The translations under genes and the position numbers were made by a program. Positions 35,452-45,973 of a DNA stretch of 46,871 nt are shown here, in pieces. The notes below the pieces were generated by a model. That model did not search any database. It saw only the letters and a program-made list of their open reading frames with translations, and had not been told where the DNA came from. Source of the DNA: Fischerella sp. PCC 9431 (GTDB taxonomy: Bacteria > Cyanobacteriota > Cyanobacteriia > Cyanobacteriales > Nostocaceae); the NCBI RefSeq assembly GCF_000447295.1, contig NZ_KE650771.1, positions 6,649,673 through 6,696,543 of the forward strand. The letters run 5' to 3'. The number at the start of each line of letters is the position of its first letter. The stretch's first letter is position 1.

Positions 35452-36608
35452 TTAAACACCTCTGCCGGATCGGCGGTAATTATTTTTTGAACGCAAATTA
35501 AACCAGAGACAATACACATAAGCACGGTCAACAGCAGAACGTAGACTGTGCGTCCAAACTCCATGCTAATAGGAAGACTGCCATGGGTAGCTCTCAGGGT
35601 TAATTCATAAAGACCGAGGGAAATAGCAAAGCCGGGGATGTAGCCCAGCACCGCCAGGATGAATGCCTCTTGGATAACAATGCTAAAGAGGTAGCGGCTG
35701 CGATAGCCCATTGCTTTGAGCGTAGCGTATTGAATCAGCTGGTTAGAAATATCAGTGTAAAGAATCTGATAGATAATAACCACGCCAACAATGCAGGAAA
35801 CTGCAACCCCCATCGCAAAAATGAAGCCTGTTGAGGTGGCGCTGATCCAGTAGTTGCGCTCGCGGGCAATAATCTCATCCTGTGTCATTACTAAAACATC
35901 TTTAGGAAGGATTTGGCGAAGCTTTTGGACTACCTGAAGGGCATCTACGCCCTCTTTCAGTTTGACTAACCCCAGGTTGATCTGATGTAGGGGAAAGGGA
36001 TCAAAGAAGCGACGAAAATTCTGATCACTCATAATCAGCGTACCATCGGAGACAAATCCTCCTCCTAGAGTATATTGACCGCCAATTTGAACCTGTCTAC
36101 CAAGACCCCTAGTAGACCTTGCTTCGGTAGTTAAACCGATAGTTTGGGGACCAAACTCTGGGCGGGAGAGCCGATCAATCAACACTGTATTCGGACGCAA
36201 CAGGGCAGTCTGGGTTTCGGGCAACTGCAAATCAGGTAAGAGAAACACTAGGTCTCTAGGATGGATGGCGAAGACAAACATTGCCCGACTCAGGTGGGTT
36301 TGAGGGTTGCGCCACTGAAGATATCCCACGTACAGGGGCATAGTGCGCTCCACTCCATCGATACCTGCGGCTTGATAGATGCGCTCGATGGGAAATGGCT
36401 TGGAGGTGCTAATTTCTAGAGCTTGGGAAGACATCAGATAAATGTTGGCATCGATTTGGTTGTAAAATATGCTGGCTGTTTTTGCTAGCGCTCCTAAAAA
36501 ACCTAAATTCATAAACACAAGAATGACAGCAAAGGCGACTCCAGTGATCGCCACCAATAGTCGAGTTCTGTTATGCACCAAATTTAGCCAGGCAAGAGGC
36601 GTTTTCAT
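35448..36608 (-). CDS. devC: DevC-type ABC permease (first of two)
   Basis: 386 residues, same fold: TM1 (LLVAITGVAFAVILVFMNLG), periplasmic domain, then TM2-4 (FIFAMGVAVSCIVGVVIIY; IQEAFILAVLGYIPGFAIS; VYVLLLTVLMCIVSGLICV) and the end TADPAEVFK. Sequence differs substantially from the second DevC, so the duplication is old. Overlaps devB and the next devC by 4 bp. It forms the transmembrane part of the mechanotransmission exporter together with its paralog. Confidence 0.9.
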   Translation of the reverse strand: MKTPLAWLNLVHNRTRLLVAITGVAFAVILVFMNLGFLGALAKTASIFYNQIDANIYLMSSQALEISTSKPFPIERIYQAAGIDGVERTMPLYVGYLQWRNPQTHLSRAMFVFAIHPRDLVFLLPDLQLPETQTALLRPNTVLIDRLSRPEFGPQTIGLTTEARSTRGLGRQVQIGGQYTLGGGFVSDGTLIMSDQNFRRFFDPFPLHQINLGLVKLKEGVDALQVVQKLRQILPKDVLVMTQDEIIARERNYWISATSTGFIFAMGVAVSCIVGVVIIYQILYTDISNQLIQYATLKAMGYRSRYLFSIVIQEAFILAVLGYIPGFAISLGLYELTLRATHGSLPISMEFGRTVYVLLLTVLMCIVSGLICVQKIITADPAEVFK

Positions 36609-37759
36609 CTGACGTTGATTTTCACATCTACTTGCAAATTAGTAAAAGCTTTGATAGGCTTACTATCATCTAGACGGATTCTCACCTCCACGACTCGTGC
36701 ATCTGCATTAGCTGCTGGATCATCGCTCAGGATGTTGTTCTTAAAAATCTGCCAACCAATTTCCACCACTTTTCCAGTTATTGCTTTACTAAATGCTCCG
36801 TTGCGGCTGGTAATCGTCGCGGGTTGACCTAGTTTCACCAAGCCCACATCAGATTCGTAAACTTCGGCGACTGCATACATCTGACTTGTATCTCCCATTT
36901 CTAAAATTCCGTCGTCACCAATTGCTTCTCCTGGATAAGTTAGAGTTTTGAGAATTTGTCCTGCTCTGGGAGCGCGAATGATAGTGCGTCTCAAGCGAGC
37001 TTCTGCCAAATTCAGATTCTTTTGTGCAGAGCCTAACGCTATCTGCCTCTGGGCTAAGAGTAAATTTGCCTGCTGTGAGCGCAGTTGAGCTTGAGCATTA
37101 CTCAGGTTTGCTTTCAATGCACTTTCTAGTTGGATGAGAAATGCTTTCGCATTGTTCAGCTGCTCTTGTAGTTGTTGTGTCTTGCTGATTTGCTGCTCCA
37201 GTGATTGCTGGGAGATAGCCCCATCAGTATGCAAGCTGTGAGAACGCTGCAAATCTTCCTCTGCTAGTCTTAGTTCAGCCTCTAGTTGTCGTACGGTAGC
37301 TTGCTGTGCTTCAACTTCAAAGTTTCCTGGTCTTTCAACTTGTATAATGCGGGTTTTGGCTTCTTGAATTTGTGTCTGGACATACTCAGTTGATGCCTTT
37401 AGCTTCTCCTTTGCCTCTGCTAACTGAGTGAGTGCGTAATCACGCTCTGCTACTTGCTCCTCGTAACTCTCCAAGTATGCGATGATTTCTCCTGACTGAA
37501 TAATGTCCCCTCGCGAAACCTCTAACCGAGCGATCCGCTCTCCTCTTGGCCCATTAATATGAATCACTTCTCCCTTTGGCTCTAGCCGTCCCAAAGCCAC
37601 AACTTCCAACCTCTGGGGAAGAGTTGTCTGTTCTGATAGTTTATGTTTGGGAGTAGTTAAGTTAGAGATATTCAGCCCTATGAAAGCAAGAGTGAATGCG
37701 CTTCCAATAATGCTTAGAATCCAGCCAAGCCAGGACTGAAGTTTCTTGCTTATCTTCAT
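36605..37759 (-). CDS. devB: DevB-type membrane-fusion protein
   Basis: 384 residues, HlyD-like. An N-terminal membrane anchor (WILSIIGSAFTLAFIGLNI, about 13-31) is followed by lipoyl half (VVALGRLEPKGEVIHINGP), long coiled coil (about 115-250, rich in EAKEKL, QLEAELRLAEEDL, SNAQAQLRSQQANL), second half (TIIRAPRAGQILK) and beta-barrel (YAVAEVYESDVGLVKLGQPA). It bridges the DevC/DevA exporter to a TolC-type channel (HgdD in Nostoc). First gene of devB-devC-devC-devA, preceded by a 960-bp gene-free region. Confidence 0.92.
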   Translation of the reverse strand: MKISKKLQSWLGWILSIIGSAFTLAFIGLNISNLTTPKHKLSEQTTLPQRLEVVALGRLEPKGEVIHINGPRGERIARLEVSRGDIIQSGEIIAYLESYEEQVAERDYALTQLAEAKEKLKASTEYVQTQIQEAKTRIIQVERPGNFEVEAQQATVRQLEAELRLAEEDLQRSHSLHTDGAISQQSLEQQISKTQQLQEQLNNAKAFLIQLESALKANLSNAQAQLRSQQANLLLAQRQIALGSAQKNLNLAEARLRRTIIRAPRAGQILKTLTYPGEAIGDDGILEMGDTSQMYAVAEVYESDVGLVKLGQPATITSRNGAFSKAITGKVVEIGWQIFKNNILSDDPAANADARVVEVRIRLDDSKPIKAFTNLQVDVKINVR

Positions 37760-38720
37760 ATCCTCTGTTTTTTATTGTTGACAGCAGTACTAACATGCTA
37801 TGAGTATTGGAGAGTTACTTAATTGCGTACGTCGGTTTCTAAGAGTATTGCGATATTTTAGCCCTCTCTGAAAAAATACTTTGCATAAGGCTTATGTATT
37901 AAGGGTTAGAGAAAATAGAGTATTTTGATCTTCTTGAAAAACTGGAACAAGTTCAAAACCAAGAGTATAAGCTTTATTCCTGAGATTTCTGAGAACTTAT
38001 TGTTGGTATTTCTGCTCGTAGTAGTCCATACCAGGGTCATTATATTGCCCAGCAGTCGCCCACATTTAGTAAAACTTTCAAAAAGAATTGTTAATTTATT
38101 CCTTCACCTATATTGTAGTCATAAAGTCCCTGTACCCATGCTCCCAAACAGGCAGGGCTGCAAAGAGTGAAACCTTGGTTTTAGATGTCAAAATACCTAG
38201 TAGGTCGCCTGTTTACTGTTTCTTTCACTCATCGCGGATGGTGTGCCGCCATTGCGCTTGATTCTAAGAAACAGAAATGTTTCTTTACATCCATTTGGAA
38301 AATGATCGCTTCCCCAATGGATGTAAGTTGATATCTTGCACCATTCTCAACAATCATAGGGTGTACAATATCCACAACGTAAAGATAAGGATTAGAGCGA
38401 ATTTCTGCATTGCCACCTGACTTTGATTGCAATAAAGAAGCTAGTGCAAAATATAATTCAAGAAATACTTCTGTTTCTCAGAAGAGTCTTGCAGTCTTAA
38501 GCATCTTGACACTTATTCAGAATATCTATATTCAATGCCTCCTCTTTGTTTTTTCATCCACAACAGGGACGAAAACCACCTCATGTGGGGAAATTTTTCA
38601 ATCATTTCACGCAATTAACCCTACTAACCCCCTGTTAAAGGTTATGTAATATAGTTTATCATCACTTTTCTGCTTATAGGTAAACAAAATCAGGTTCTAA
38701 GTACAAAAATTATAGCTAGT
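37760..38720. other. Gene-free region between devB and ndhH
   Basis: No supported gene. It contains the devB promoter region, an imperfect long hairpin (38283-38327) with CTTTACATCCATT arms and, directly next to it, a 22-bp sequence (38329-38350) matching the end of the IS at 31580 in 21 of 22 bases, probably a relic end. The minus frame at 38229-38432 covers these repeats and is doubtful. Confidence 0.5.
38283..38350. repeat. Hairpin plus relic IS end
   Basis: Arms 38283-38300 and 38310-38327 pair over about 15 positions. TGATATCTTGCACCATTCTC (38329 onward) is nearly identical to the inner part of the 29-bp ends of the IS at 31580-32822. No transposase remains here. Confidence 0.5.
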
Positions 38721-39905
38721 TCAACGGTCTACAGAACCCATGACCAAGTCAATACTTCCCAGGATGACAAAAATATCAGCTACTTTTCGTCCACGTATTA
38801 ATTGGGGTAGAACTTGGAGATTGTTGAAATCTGCTGGGCGAATCTTCCATCGCCAAGGAAAAACGTTGTCATCGCCAACTAGATAAACTCCGAGTTCTCC
38901 TCTGCCTGACTCGACCCGTGCATAAACTTCGCCTTTAGGAATCTTGAAAGTTGGTGCAACCTTCTTAGCAATAAATTGGTAATTAAACTCGTTCCATTCT
39001 GATTTGCGATCTGATGTCATACGTTTAGCTTCTAGATTCTCGTAAGAACCACCAGGTAATCCTTTAAGTGCCTGTTTGATAATCTTGGCTGATTCCCGCA
39101 TTTCTCGCATCCGCACTAAATAACGAGCAAGGCAATCTCCTGCTGTATCCCACTGTACCTCCCAATCAAAATTGTCGTAACATTCGTAGTGATCAACTTT
39201 TCGCAAATCCCACTTCACTCCAGAAGCACGAAGCATAGGACCAGATATCCCCCAGTTAATTGCTTCTTCGCGGCTGAGTGTGCCTATTCCTTCGACTCTA
39301 CGGCGGAAAATGGGATTATCAGTAATCAATTTTTCGTACTCGTCAACTTTAGGTAGAAAGTAATTACAAAAATCTTCGCACTTATCCACCCATCCATAGG
39401 GAAGGTCAACAGCAACACCCCCAATACGAAAATAATTGTTGTTGACCATGCGGTAGCCAGTAGCAGCTTCAAACAGGTCTAAAATCATTTCGCGTTCACG
39501 CAAGGTGTAAAAGAAGAGGGCGTGTGCACCAATATCAGATATGAAGGGTCCCAACCATAGCAAATGATTATTAATCCGGGTTAGCTCTAGCATGATGACC
39601 CGAATATAGCTGGCACGTTCAGGAATTTCAATATTTGCCAGTTTCTCTACAGCATTGACAGTGACTGCTTCATTAAACATTCCGCCATAGTAGTCCCAAC
39701 GACTCACGTAAGGGACATACTGAATATTGGTGCGGTTCTCGGCAATTTTTTCCATGCCCCGATGTAGATAGCCAAGGACGGGTTCACAGTCGGTCACATC
39801 TTCTCCGTCTAAAGTGACAATCAGTCGGAAGCACCCATGCATGGCAGGATGATGGGGACCAAAGTTGATCACCATCGGTTCAGTTTTAGTTTCAATTTTT
39901 GCCAT
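38721..39905 (-). CDS. ndhH: NAD(P)H-quinone oxidoreductase subunit H
   Basis: 394 residues, full length. The 49-kDa/NuoD-type signature is clear: [12 protein letters not shown] (about 14-25), [27 protein letters not shown] and the conserved end [18 protein letters not shown]. NdhH is in the hydrophilic arm of the thylakoid NDH-1 complex, near the plastoquinone site, and serves respiration, cyclic electron flow and CO2 uptake. It stands alone here, as it usually does in cyanobacteria, and is divergent from the NB-ARC gene. It is the most core-like gene of the window. Confidence 0.97.
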   Translation of the reverse strand: MAKIETKTEPMVINFGPHHPAMHGCFRLIVTLDGEDVTDCEPVLGYLHRGMEKIAENRTNIQYVPYVSRWDYYGGMFNEAVTVNAVEKLANIEIPERASYIRVIMLELTRINNHLLWLGPFISDIGAHALFFYTLREREMILDLFEAATGYRMVNNNYFRIGGVAVDLPYGWVDKCEDFCNYFLPKVDEYEKLITDNPIFRRRVEGIGTLSREEAINWGISGPMLRASGVKWDLRKVDHYECYDNFDWEVQWDTAGDCLARYLVRMREMRESAKIIKQALKGLPGGSYENLEAKRMTSDRKSEWNEFNYQFIAKKVAPTFKIPKGEVYARVESGRGELGVYLVGDDNVFPWRWKIRPADFNNLQVLPQLIRGRKVADIFVILGSIDLVMGSVDR

Positions 39906-40061
39906 AGCTAAGAATTTCCCTAAGCTTTCCTAATGGCACTATCGCCTTTGTGATAATCTTAAACCAGGGAAAATAGGTAACTTAAGCAGGAAGTTAAACA
40001 GGAAATTAAGCACGTACGCTAGATTAAGGGATAAAACAGCTTTTATAACGACACTAAGCAA

Positions 40062-43000
40062 ATGTCGTTTTTGTCAATTAAAAGTATGATGATCCAAGAA
40101 AAGCAAAAACGCCAACGTGGTATTGTTCTCACTTCTGTGGGATTAGAGCGTCTGTTAACCAAGATTCGTGAAACAGAAATTTTACAGAACAATGGAGTCC
40201 GCTATACCCTAGAAGATTTGAGTGATCGCATCGGGCTCGACCCCAAAACTATCTCCAAAGTGTTAAAAGGTAATATTGGCTTAGATAAACGCACATTACA
40301 ACGCTGCTTTAGAACCTTTGGTTTACAACTGACTTTGAGTGACTACACAAAATATTTGGTCAGGGGAAATCAGGGAGAAATTCAAAATCCACAATCCACA
40401 ATCTACAATCAAATAGACTGGGGCGAAGTCATTGATGTTTCTTTCTTCCAAGGACGTAGCGAAGAGCTTGCCAAATTACAGTATTGGACGCTACAAGATC
40501 GCTGTCGTCTGCTTACAATACTGGGTATGGGAGGAATTGGTAAGACCTCTTTAGCTGTAAAACTAGTCAACCTTGTTCAAGATCACTTTGAGTATGTGAT
40601 ATGGCGATCACTCCGTAACAATCCACCCGTCAAAGAACTACTGGCTAACCTGCTCCAGTTCTTTTATCAAGGTCAGGCAATCAGTGTGCCAGAAAGAGTC
40701 AGTGATAGCATTTCGCAGTTGATGACGTATTTACGGAAACACCGTTGTCTTTTGTTATTAGACAATGCTGAGTCAATTTTTATAAGCGGTGAGCGAACTG
40801 GACACTACCAAGAGGATTATCAAGCTTACGGCCAACTACTTAAGGAAGTGGGAGAAACAGTTCATCAAAGTACGCTCGTACTGACTTCTAGAGAAAAGCC
40901 TCAAGAAATTGCCTTTCTTGAAACTAGCTCACTCTATGTTCAGTCATTGCATTTGAAGGGCTTGAATATCAGTGATGCCTTAGAAATCTTTAGAACTCAA
41001 AATTGTTTTCGTGGTTCAGAAGCGGATTGGCAAACACTGATACAACGCTACGACGGCAATCCTTTGGCTTTGAAGATGATTGCAAGCACTATTCAAGACT
41101 TGTTTAACTGCGATATTGCTGAATTTCTCGCCCAAGATACTAGAGTTTTTGGTGACATTCGCAACCTCTTAGAGCAGCAGTTTAAACGTTTGTCTGCATT
41201 AGAGAAAGATTTGATGTACTGGTTAGCAATTAATCGGGAGCCAGTATCTATCGCAGATTTACAGTTGGATCTGGTTTTGTCTTTATCTACAGCGAAATTA
41301 TTGGAGGCGTTAGAGTCTTTGGTAAGACGTTGTCTGATTGAAACTAGCTCAGGTGAGACACCTACTCGATTCACTCTCCAACCTGTAGTTATGGAGTATG
41401 TGATTTATTGTCTGATTGAGCAAATTTGTGCGGAAATTGTCAGGGAAATGGGAACAAAACCCTATATTGATTACTTCTTATCCCCAGAAGAAGCTCCACC
41501 TTCCCCAGCCCAAACATCAAAATACCTCTTCAACACACACGCCTTGATTAAGGCAGATACAAAGGATTATGTCAGGACTGCTCAAGCTCAACTGATTCTC
41601 CAGCCTATAATTAATGAATTGTTAAGAACCTTGGGAACCCAAAAAGCAATTAAAGACTGTCTCAGGCAAATGCTGTCTACCTTGCAAGTTCAAGCTCCAA
41701 ATCAACCGGGGTATATTGGTGGCAACATCCTCAACCTCCTTATTTGTCTCCAAACTGACTTAACAGGTTACAACCTCTCCAATCTAACAATTAGACAGGC
41801 TTATCTACAAGATACTCCTTTACAGCAAGTTAATTTTGCTGGTGCAGACTTGAAGAACTCAGTGTTTGCCAACATCTTTGCCCCAACAATGTCCGTTGTT
41901 TTTAGCCCCAATGGTAAGCTTTTAGCCTCAGGTCATTCTAATTACGAAATTTACTTATGGAATGCAAACACAGGTCAACAACTTTTGACTTGTCAGGGGC
42001 AAATGCGATTTCTTTGGTCTTTAGCGTTTAATCCGGGGGGAGACATCCTTGCTAGTAGCGGTGAAGACCAGATAATTCTATTGTGGAGTGTTGCTACTGG
42101 AGAGTGTATTAAAACGTTGTCTGGTCATATGGGAGGTGTTCATGCTGTTTGCTTCGTCAATAGTGATCTGCTAATTAGCGGTAGTGCTGACCATACAATC
42201 CGCCTGTGGGATCTCAACGTTGATAAGTGCTGTCGCATTTTACACGGACATAACGATGCCATTTGGGCGATTGCTCTCAGTCCCAATAGCAGAATTTTTG
42301 CTAGCGGCGGTGATGACTTTACAGTGAAACTGTGGGATATAACTACAGGTCACTGCATTGCAACGCTGTTAGGACATACAGATTGTATTAGATCTGTAGC
42401 ATTTAGTCCTGATGGTGCTAGACTGGCTAGCTGCGGTCTAGATAAAACGGTGAGACTATGGGATGTGAACAGTGGGGAATGCATTGGCATATTGACAGGA
42501 CATACAAATGCTGTTTTTTCTGTTGTTTTTGTTTGTGAAGGAAACATGCTTGCCAGCAGCAGCCTAGACCGTACCATCCGACTTTGGGATCTCAGTTTAA
42601 GGCAGTGTGTCCGGACGCTGTTTGGACATAAAAATTCGGTGTATACGATTGCTATTAGCCCTTTAGGAAACATACTGGCAAGTGGTAGCGATGACCAGAC
42701 TTTAAAGCTATGGGATGTTACCAGTGGTAGCTGTATCCGCACCTTTAAAGGGCGGTTGAACTGGTTTTCGTCTATTACATTCAGTCCAGATGGGAAAATG
42801 CTTGCTACTGGCAGTGAAGACAGGATGGTAAGACTTTGGGACTTGCATCAAGGGAAGTGTCAAACCTTTCGAGGACATACGGATTTAGTCACTTCTGTTG
42901 CTTTTAGTCCCAACGGTCGCATTCTGGCAAGCAGTAGTGCCGATAAAACTATCAGACTGTGGGATGTTTCACATGGTTACTGCTCCCAAGTCCTATGGGG

Positions 43001-43742
43001 ACACGCAGCAACAGTATCGAAAACTTCTTTTAGTCCAGATGGCTATACATTAATCAGTGGTAGCCATGATGGAACTATTCGATTTTGGAATATAACAACA
43101 GGTCAGATATTGAAAACACTCTCAGAGCATGTGGTTCAGTCTATTGCTTTGAGCCAAGATGGGAAAAAATTAGCGGTTGGTTCCTTTCATAAAACCGTGA
43201 AGTTGTGGGACACAACTATCGGACAGTACTGTCAAACTCTACAAGGACACAGTGGTTGGGCTTGGTGTGTTGACTTTAGTCCAGATGGACAAACTATCGC
43301 CACTGGTAGTGTAGATGGTACTGTCAGACTGTGGAATACAACCACAGGTAAGTGTCTTCATATCCTCCAAGAACACCAAAATTGGATTTTTGCAATCACC
43401 TTTAGTCCAGATGGTAAGACCTTGGCAACTACTTGTACTGATTGTACGGTTAAACTTTGGGATGTTACGACAGGTACAAGATTACTAACCCTTCAAGGAC
43501 ATGAAAAGTGGGTGATGGCGATCGCCTTTAGCCCAGACGGTCAAACACTAGCCAGTGCAGGAGCAGCAGATGAAACTATTAAGTTATGGAATCTGGAAAA
43601 AAAGGAGTACCTTAAAACCCTCAAAGCAGATCAACTCTATGAGGGAATGAATATCCAGGGAGTTAAAGGTTTGACAGAAGCACAGAAAGTGACACTCATA
43701 TCATTGGGAGCAGTTGAGGAGCCACATTTACACAGAGATTAG
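40062..43742 (+). CDS. STAND ATPase: N-terminal helical domain, NB-ARC, 14 WD40 repeats
   Basis: 1226 residues. The N-terminus (about 12-98) has a helix-turn-helix-like segment (TLEDLSDRIGLDPKTISKVL) as in vMAP/HTH-type cyanobacterial STAND proteins. NB-ARC (about 120-470) has P-loop LGMGGIGKTSLA (154-165), Walker B CLLLLDNAE and GNPLALKMIA. A short pentapeptide-like link (LSNLTIRQAYLQDTPLQQVNF) leads to 14 WD40 repeats (about 610-1190), enough for two seven-bladed propellers. Such NTPases oligomerise after ligand binding by the propeller; some bacterial STANDs are phage sensors, many are unassigned. No separate effector domain (protease, nuclease, TIR) is visible. The ATG at 40062 or 40086/40089 may be used. 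Confidence 0.92.
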   Translation: MSFLSIKSMMIQEKQKRQRGIVLTSVGLERLLTKIRETEILQNNGVRYTLEDLSDRIGLDPKTISKVLKGNIGLDKRTLQRCFRTFGLQLTLSDYTKYLVRGNQGEIQNPQSTIYNQIDWGEVIDVSFFQGRSEELAKLQYWTLQDRCRLLTILGMGGIGKTSLAVKLVNLVQDHFEYVIWRSLRNNPPVKELLANLLQFFYQGQAISVPERVSDSISQLMTYLRKHRCLLLLDNAESIFISGERTGHYQEDYQAYGQLLKEVGETVHQSTLVLTSREKPQEIAFLETSSLYVQSLHLKGLNISDALEIFRTQNCFRGSEADWQTLIQRYDGNPLALKMIASTIQDLFNCDIAEFLAQDTRVFGDIRNLLEQQFKRLSALEKDLMYWLAINREPVSIADLQLDLVLSLSTAKLLEALESLVRRCLIETSSGETPTRFTLQPVVMEYVIYCLIEQICAEIVREMGTKPYIDYFLSPEEAPPSPAQTSKYLFNTHALIKADTKDYVRTAQAQLILQPIINELLRTLGTQKAIKDCLRQMLSTLQVQAPNQPGYIGGNILNLLICLQTDLTGYNLSNLTIRQAYLQDTPLQQVNFAGADLKNSVFANIFAPTMSVVFSPNGKLLASGHSNYEIYLWNANTGQQLLTCQGQMRFLWSLAFNPGGDILASSGEDQIILLWSVATGECIKTLSGHMGGVHAVCFVNSDLLISGSADHTIRLWDLNVDKCCRILHGHNDAIWAIALSPNSRIFASGGDDFTVKLWDITTGHCIATLLGHTDCIRSVAFSPDGARLASCGLDKTVRLWDVNSGECIGILTGHTNAVFSVVFVCEGNMLASSSLDRTIRLWDLSLRQCVRTLFGHKNSVYTIAISPLGNILASGSDDQTLKLWDVTSGSCIRTFKGRLNWFSSITFSPDGKMLATGSEDRMVRLWDLHQGKCQTFRGHTDLVTSVAFSPNGRILASSSADKTIRLWDVSHGYCSQVLWGHAATVSKTSFSPDGYTLISGSHDGTIRFWNITTGQILKTLSEHVVQSIALSQDGKKLAVGSFHKTVKLWDTTIGQYCQTLQGHSGWAWCVDFSPDGQTIATGSVDGTVRLWNTTTGKCLHILQEHQNWIFAITFSPDGKTLATTCTDCTVKLWDVTTGTRLLTLQGHEKWVMAIAFSPDGQTLASAGAADETIKLWNLEKKEYLKTLKADQLYEGMNIQGVKGLTEAQKVTLISLGAVEEPHLHRD

Positions 43743-43952
43743 CCTTGCAAATATACTTGTATAAGTTCAAAAGCCTGTTAAAACAATGGTTTCAATTGTT
43801 GTGTACAATTGCTGACCCATGTAAATAGTTGAGCAAAATTAAGTTCATCTTTGAAAACAGGGAATCAAGAATAGGTAACAACAAAACAATAGATCTGTCG
43901 CCCTGGAGTTTAGACTAAATACTAATGCTGGGAAAATAACACTAAGAAAAAG
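43743..43952. other. Spacer with left target duplication of IS1
   Basis: No gene. AGAAAAAG at 43945-43952 is repeated at 46737-46744, directly outside the other IS1 end. Confidence 0.6.
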
Positions 43953-44657
43953 GGCGTTGCATAAATGCGGGATGAATCATGCAAACACAGGTATTTCTCT
44001 ATACTTTAAATAATGAAGTAACAATCGAATTGAATGTTTAAGCATATCCACGGATTTAGAATAGCAGAGTGTTTTCCGGTGTAGTCTTGCTAGGTAATGG
44101 CGCAAGCGGGTATTTTCACCCTCAACCCTAGTCATATAGGTTTTGCTGACGGCACGCCGATACAGGCGTGAGACTAATGGGGTGAAAGTCCCCTGACCCC
44201 AATTATCCGTTCGGGGGTCTAGCAGGAGGTCGAGTTGACGAAGCGATTCGTGGGCTTAAGTGACCTTGAACGATAGATGCAACACAGCGGGCTGCAACAA
44301 CAGTGAACTCAAATCAGCCTCGTAATACTAAGTTGTGTGAGCCGACCGTATCGTCTGCGCGGGAAGGCTGTCAGAGGACAGGGATAAAACGGATACATGA
44401 ACTGTCCTCGAGCACCGGGGTATTGGAGGTGGCACGCTGTAAAGGTCTTACGACCCCAGGTCGGGAGACCTCAACCAATGCCAGATGGCACTGGCAACTA
44501 CTGAGTATAAGGGAAACCGAAAACTCAATGGGTTGGTTGAGGAGTCCGCAGGGTTCATAGTACCGATTGTAGGACTGGGACAGCATAACCCAGTCCGAGG
44601 GAAGGAACCCGACTTCAGTTAACAGCTTGCAATGCAGTTGAGGAGTTTTGATTGCCT

Positions 44658-45962
44658 ATGGCTACTAACGAAACAAATAAAGTTCGGCAACTGCAAAGAA
44701 GCTTATATCGCAAAGCCAAGCAGGAAAAGTCCGCAAAGTTCTACAGTCTGTACGATAAGTTGTGTCGCGCCGATGTTCTTTGGGAAGCATGGCTACAAGT
44801 CAAAGCAAACCAAGGAGCGCCGGGAATCGATGGTCAAACCATCGAAGCAATTGTCGAAGCAGGGGAAGAAGCACAGATGATTCAGGAATTGCATTTACAA
44901 CTGCGCTCAAGAAGCTACCAATTTCAGCCTGTGCGACGAGTGGATATTCCCAAGCCACAGGGTGGAGTGCGTCCTTTGGGAATCGCAACGGTAGCAGACC
45001 GTGTAGTGCAAACGGCAATGAAACTGGTGCTAGAACCCATCTTTGAGGCTGATTTTCACAATTGCTCTTATGGCTATCGACCAAAACGGGATGCGAAAAT
45101 GGCATCAATTGCCATTCGAGAAGACCTGCACAAGGGAGCTTGGGGAGTAGTGGAAATTGATTTTCAAAGCTACTTTACAACCATCCCCCACGAAAATCTG
45201 ATGATACTCATCAAAGAGCGTGTGGTAGATGGCAGTATGCTAAGAATTATTAAGCAAAGCCTAAAGGTGGGGGTGGAGTACCAGGGAACTGTGGAGCCAA
45301 CGACAATAGGTGTACCACAAGGCTCGCCCATTTCCCCACTCTACAGTAACATCTACCTGAACCTACTTGACCGGGTATGGCATTCTAGAGGCTACCCAGA
45401 AAAGTTGGGAGCCACTCTTCATCGCTATGCTGATGATGTGATTCTAGTATGTCGTAAAAGTGCAGAGCAAGCGTTACAAGCGTTTGAGTCCATTACCCAG
45501 AGGATGAAATTGCGGCTAAATCGCGAAAAGACCCGAATTACGAAAATAACCGAAGGGTTTGTTTTCATCGGCTTTAATTTTGTGAAGCGGCGCAGTCCCA
45601 AGACGGGCAAGTATGGCATCTACATCTTTCCTAGCAAAACGGCTGAATGCAACATTCGTCGTCAGATAAAAGCAGTTAGTAAGCGACGCGCACCAATAAA
45701 GCCTGATGAGTTTGTTGAGCAAATCAACCAAAAGGTACTGGGGTGGGCGAATTATTATCGCCATACCAACGCCAGTAAAGCCTTTAGGAGTTTACAACGA
45801 TTTATCAATATTCGCTTTCGACGATACCTGAACTACCGAAGCAAATGCCCAGGCTTTGGATGGAAGGAATTTCCAAATAAGAAACTCTATGCTATGGGAA
45901 TTATCTACATTGGTAGCGGTTTCATCAGGTACGAGAGAGCGACTGTGAATGCTTTGCGATGA
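44658..45962 (+). CDS. ltrA: Group II intron reverse transcriptase/maturase
   Basis: 434 residues from ATG 44658 (an in-frame TTG is at 44652). RT blocks: GAPGIDGQTI (RT1), GGVRPLGIATVADRVVQ (RT2), WGVVEIDFQSYFTTIPH (first catalytic D), VPQGSPISPLYSNIYL, LHRYADDVILVCR (YADD). Domain X/thumb includes QKVLGWANYYRHTNASKAF. There is no HNH nuclease, unlike intron 1, but an SRP-like short basic tail. It reads through without damage, so this intron could splice and move by itself, probably using DNA-replication primers. Confidence 0.92.
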   Translation: MATNETNKVRQLQRSLYRKAKQEKSAKFYSLYDKLCRADVLWEAWLQVKANQGAPGIDGQTIEAIVEAGEEAQMIQELHLQLRSRSYQFQPVRRVDIPKPQGGVRPLGIATVADRVVQTAMKLVLEPIFEADFHNCSYGYRPKRDAKMASIAIREDLHKGAWGVVEIDFQSYFTTIPHENLMILIKERVVDGSMLRIIKQSLKVGVEYQGTVEPTTIGVPQGSPISPLYSNIYLNLLDRVWHSRGYPEKLGATLHRYADDVILVCRKSAEQALQAFESITQRMKLRLNREKTRITKITEGFVFIGFNFVKRRSPKTGKYGIYIFPSKTAECNIRRQIKAVSKRRAPIKPDEFVEQINQKVLGWANYYRHTNASKAFRSLQRFINIRFRRYLNYRSKCPGFGWKEFPNKKLYAMGIIYIGSGFIRYERATVNALR

Positions 45963-45973
45963 AGACTGTCGGA

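Noticed and set aside
38229-38432. Minus-strand frame of 67 codons
   Set aside because: Covers the hairpin and the relic IS end; no start signal and no family resemblance, so treated as repeat DNA.
42350-42742. Minus-strand frame of 130 codons
   Set aside because: Shadow of the WD40 coding sequence.
41880-43640. Repeated DNA resembling a tandem array
   Set aside because: It is the coding signature of the WD40 repeats, about 126 bp per unit with diverged DNA, not a nucleotide repeat element.
44303-44586. Frames on both strands before the second maturase
   Set aside because: They lie in the structured 5' RNA part of group II intron 2.
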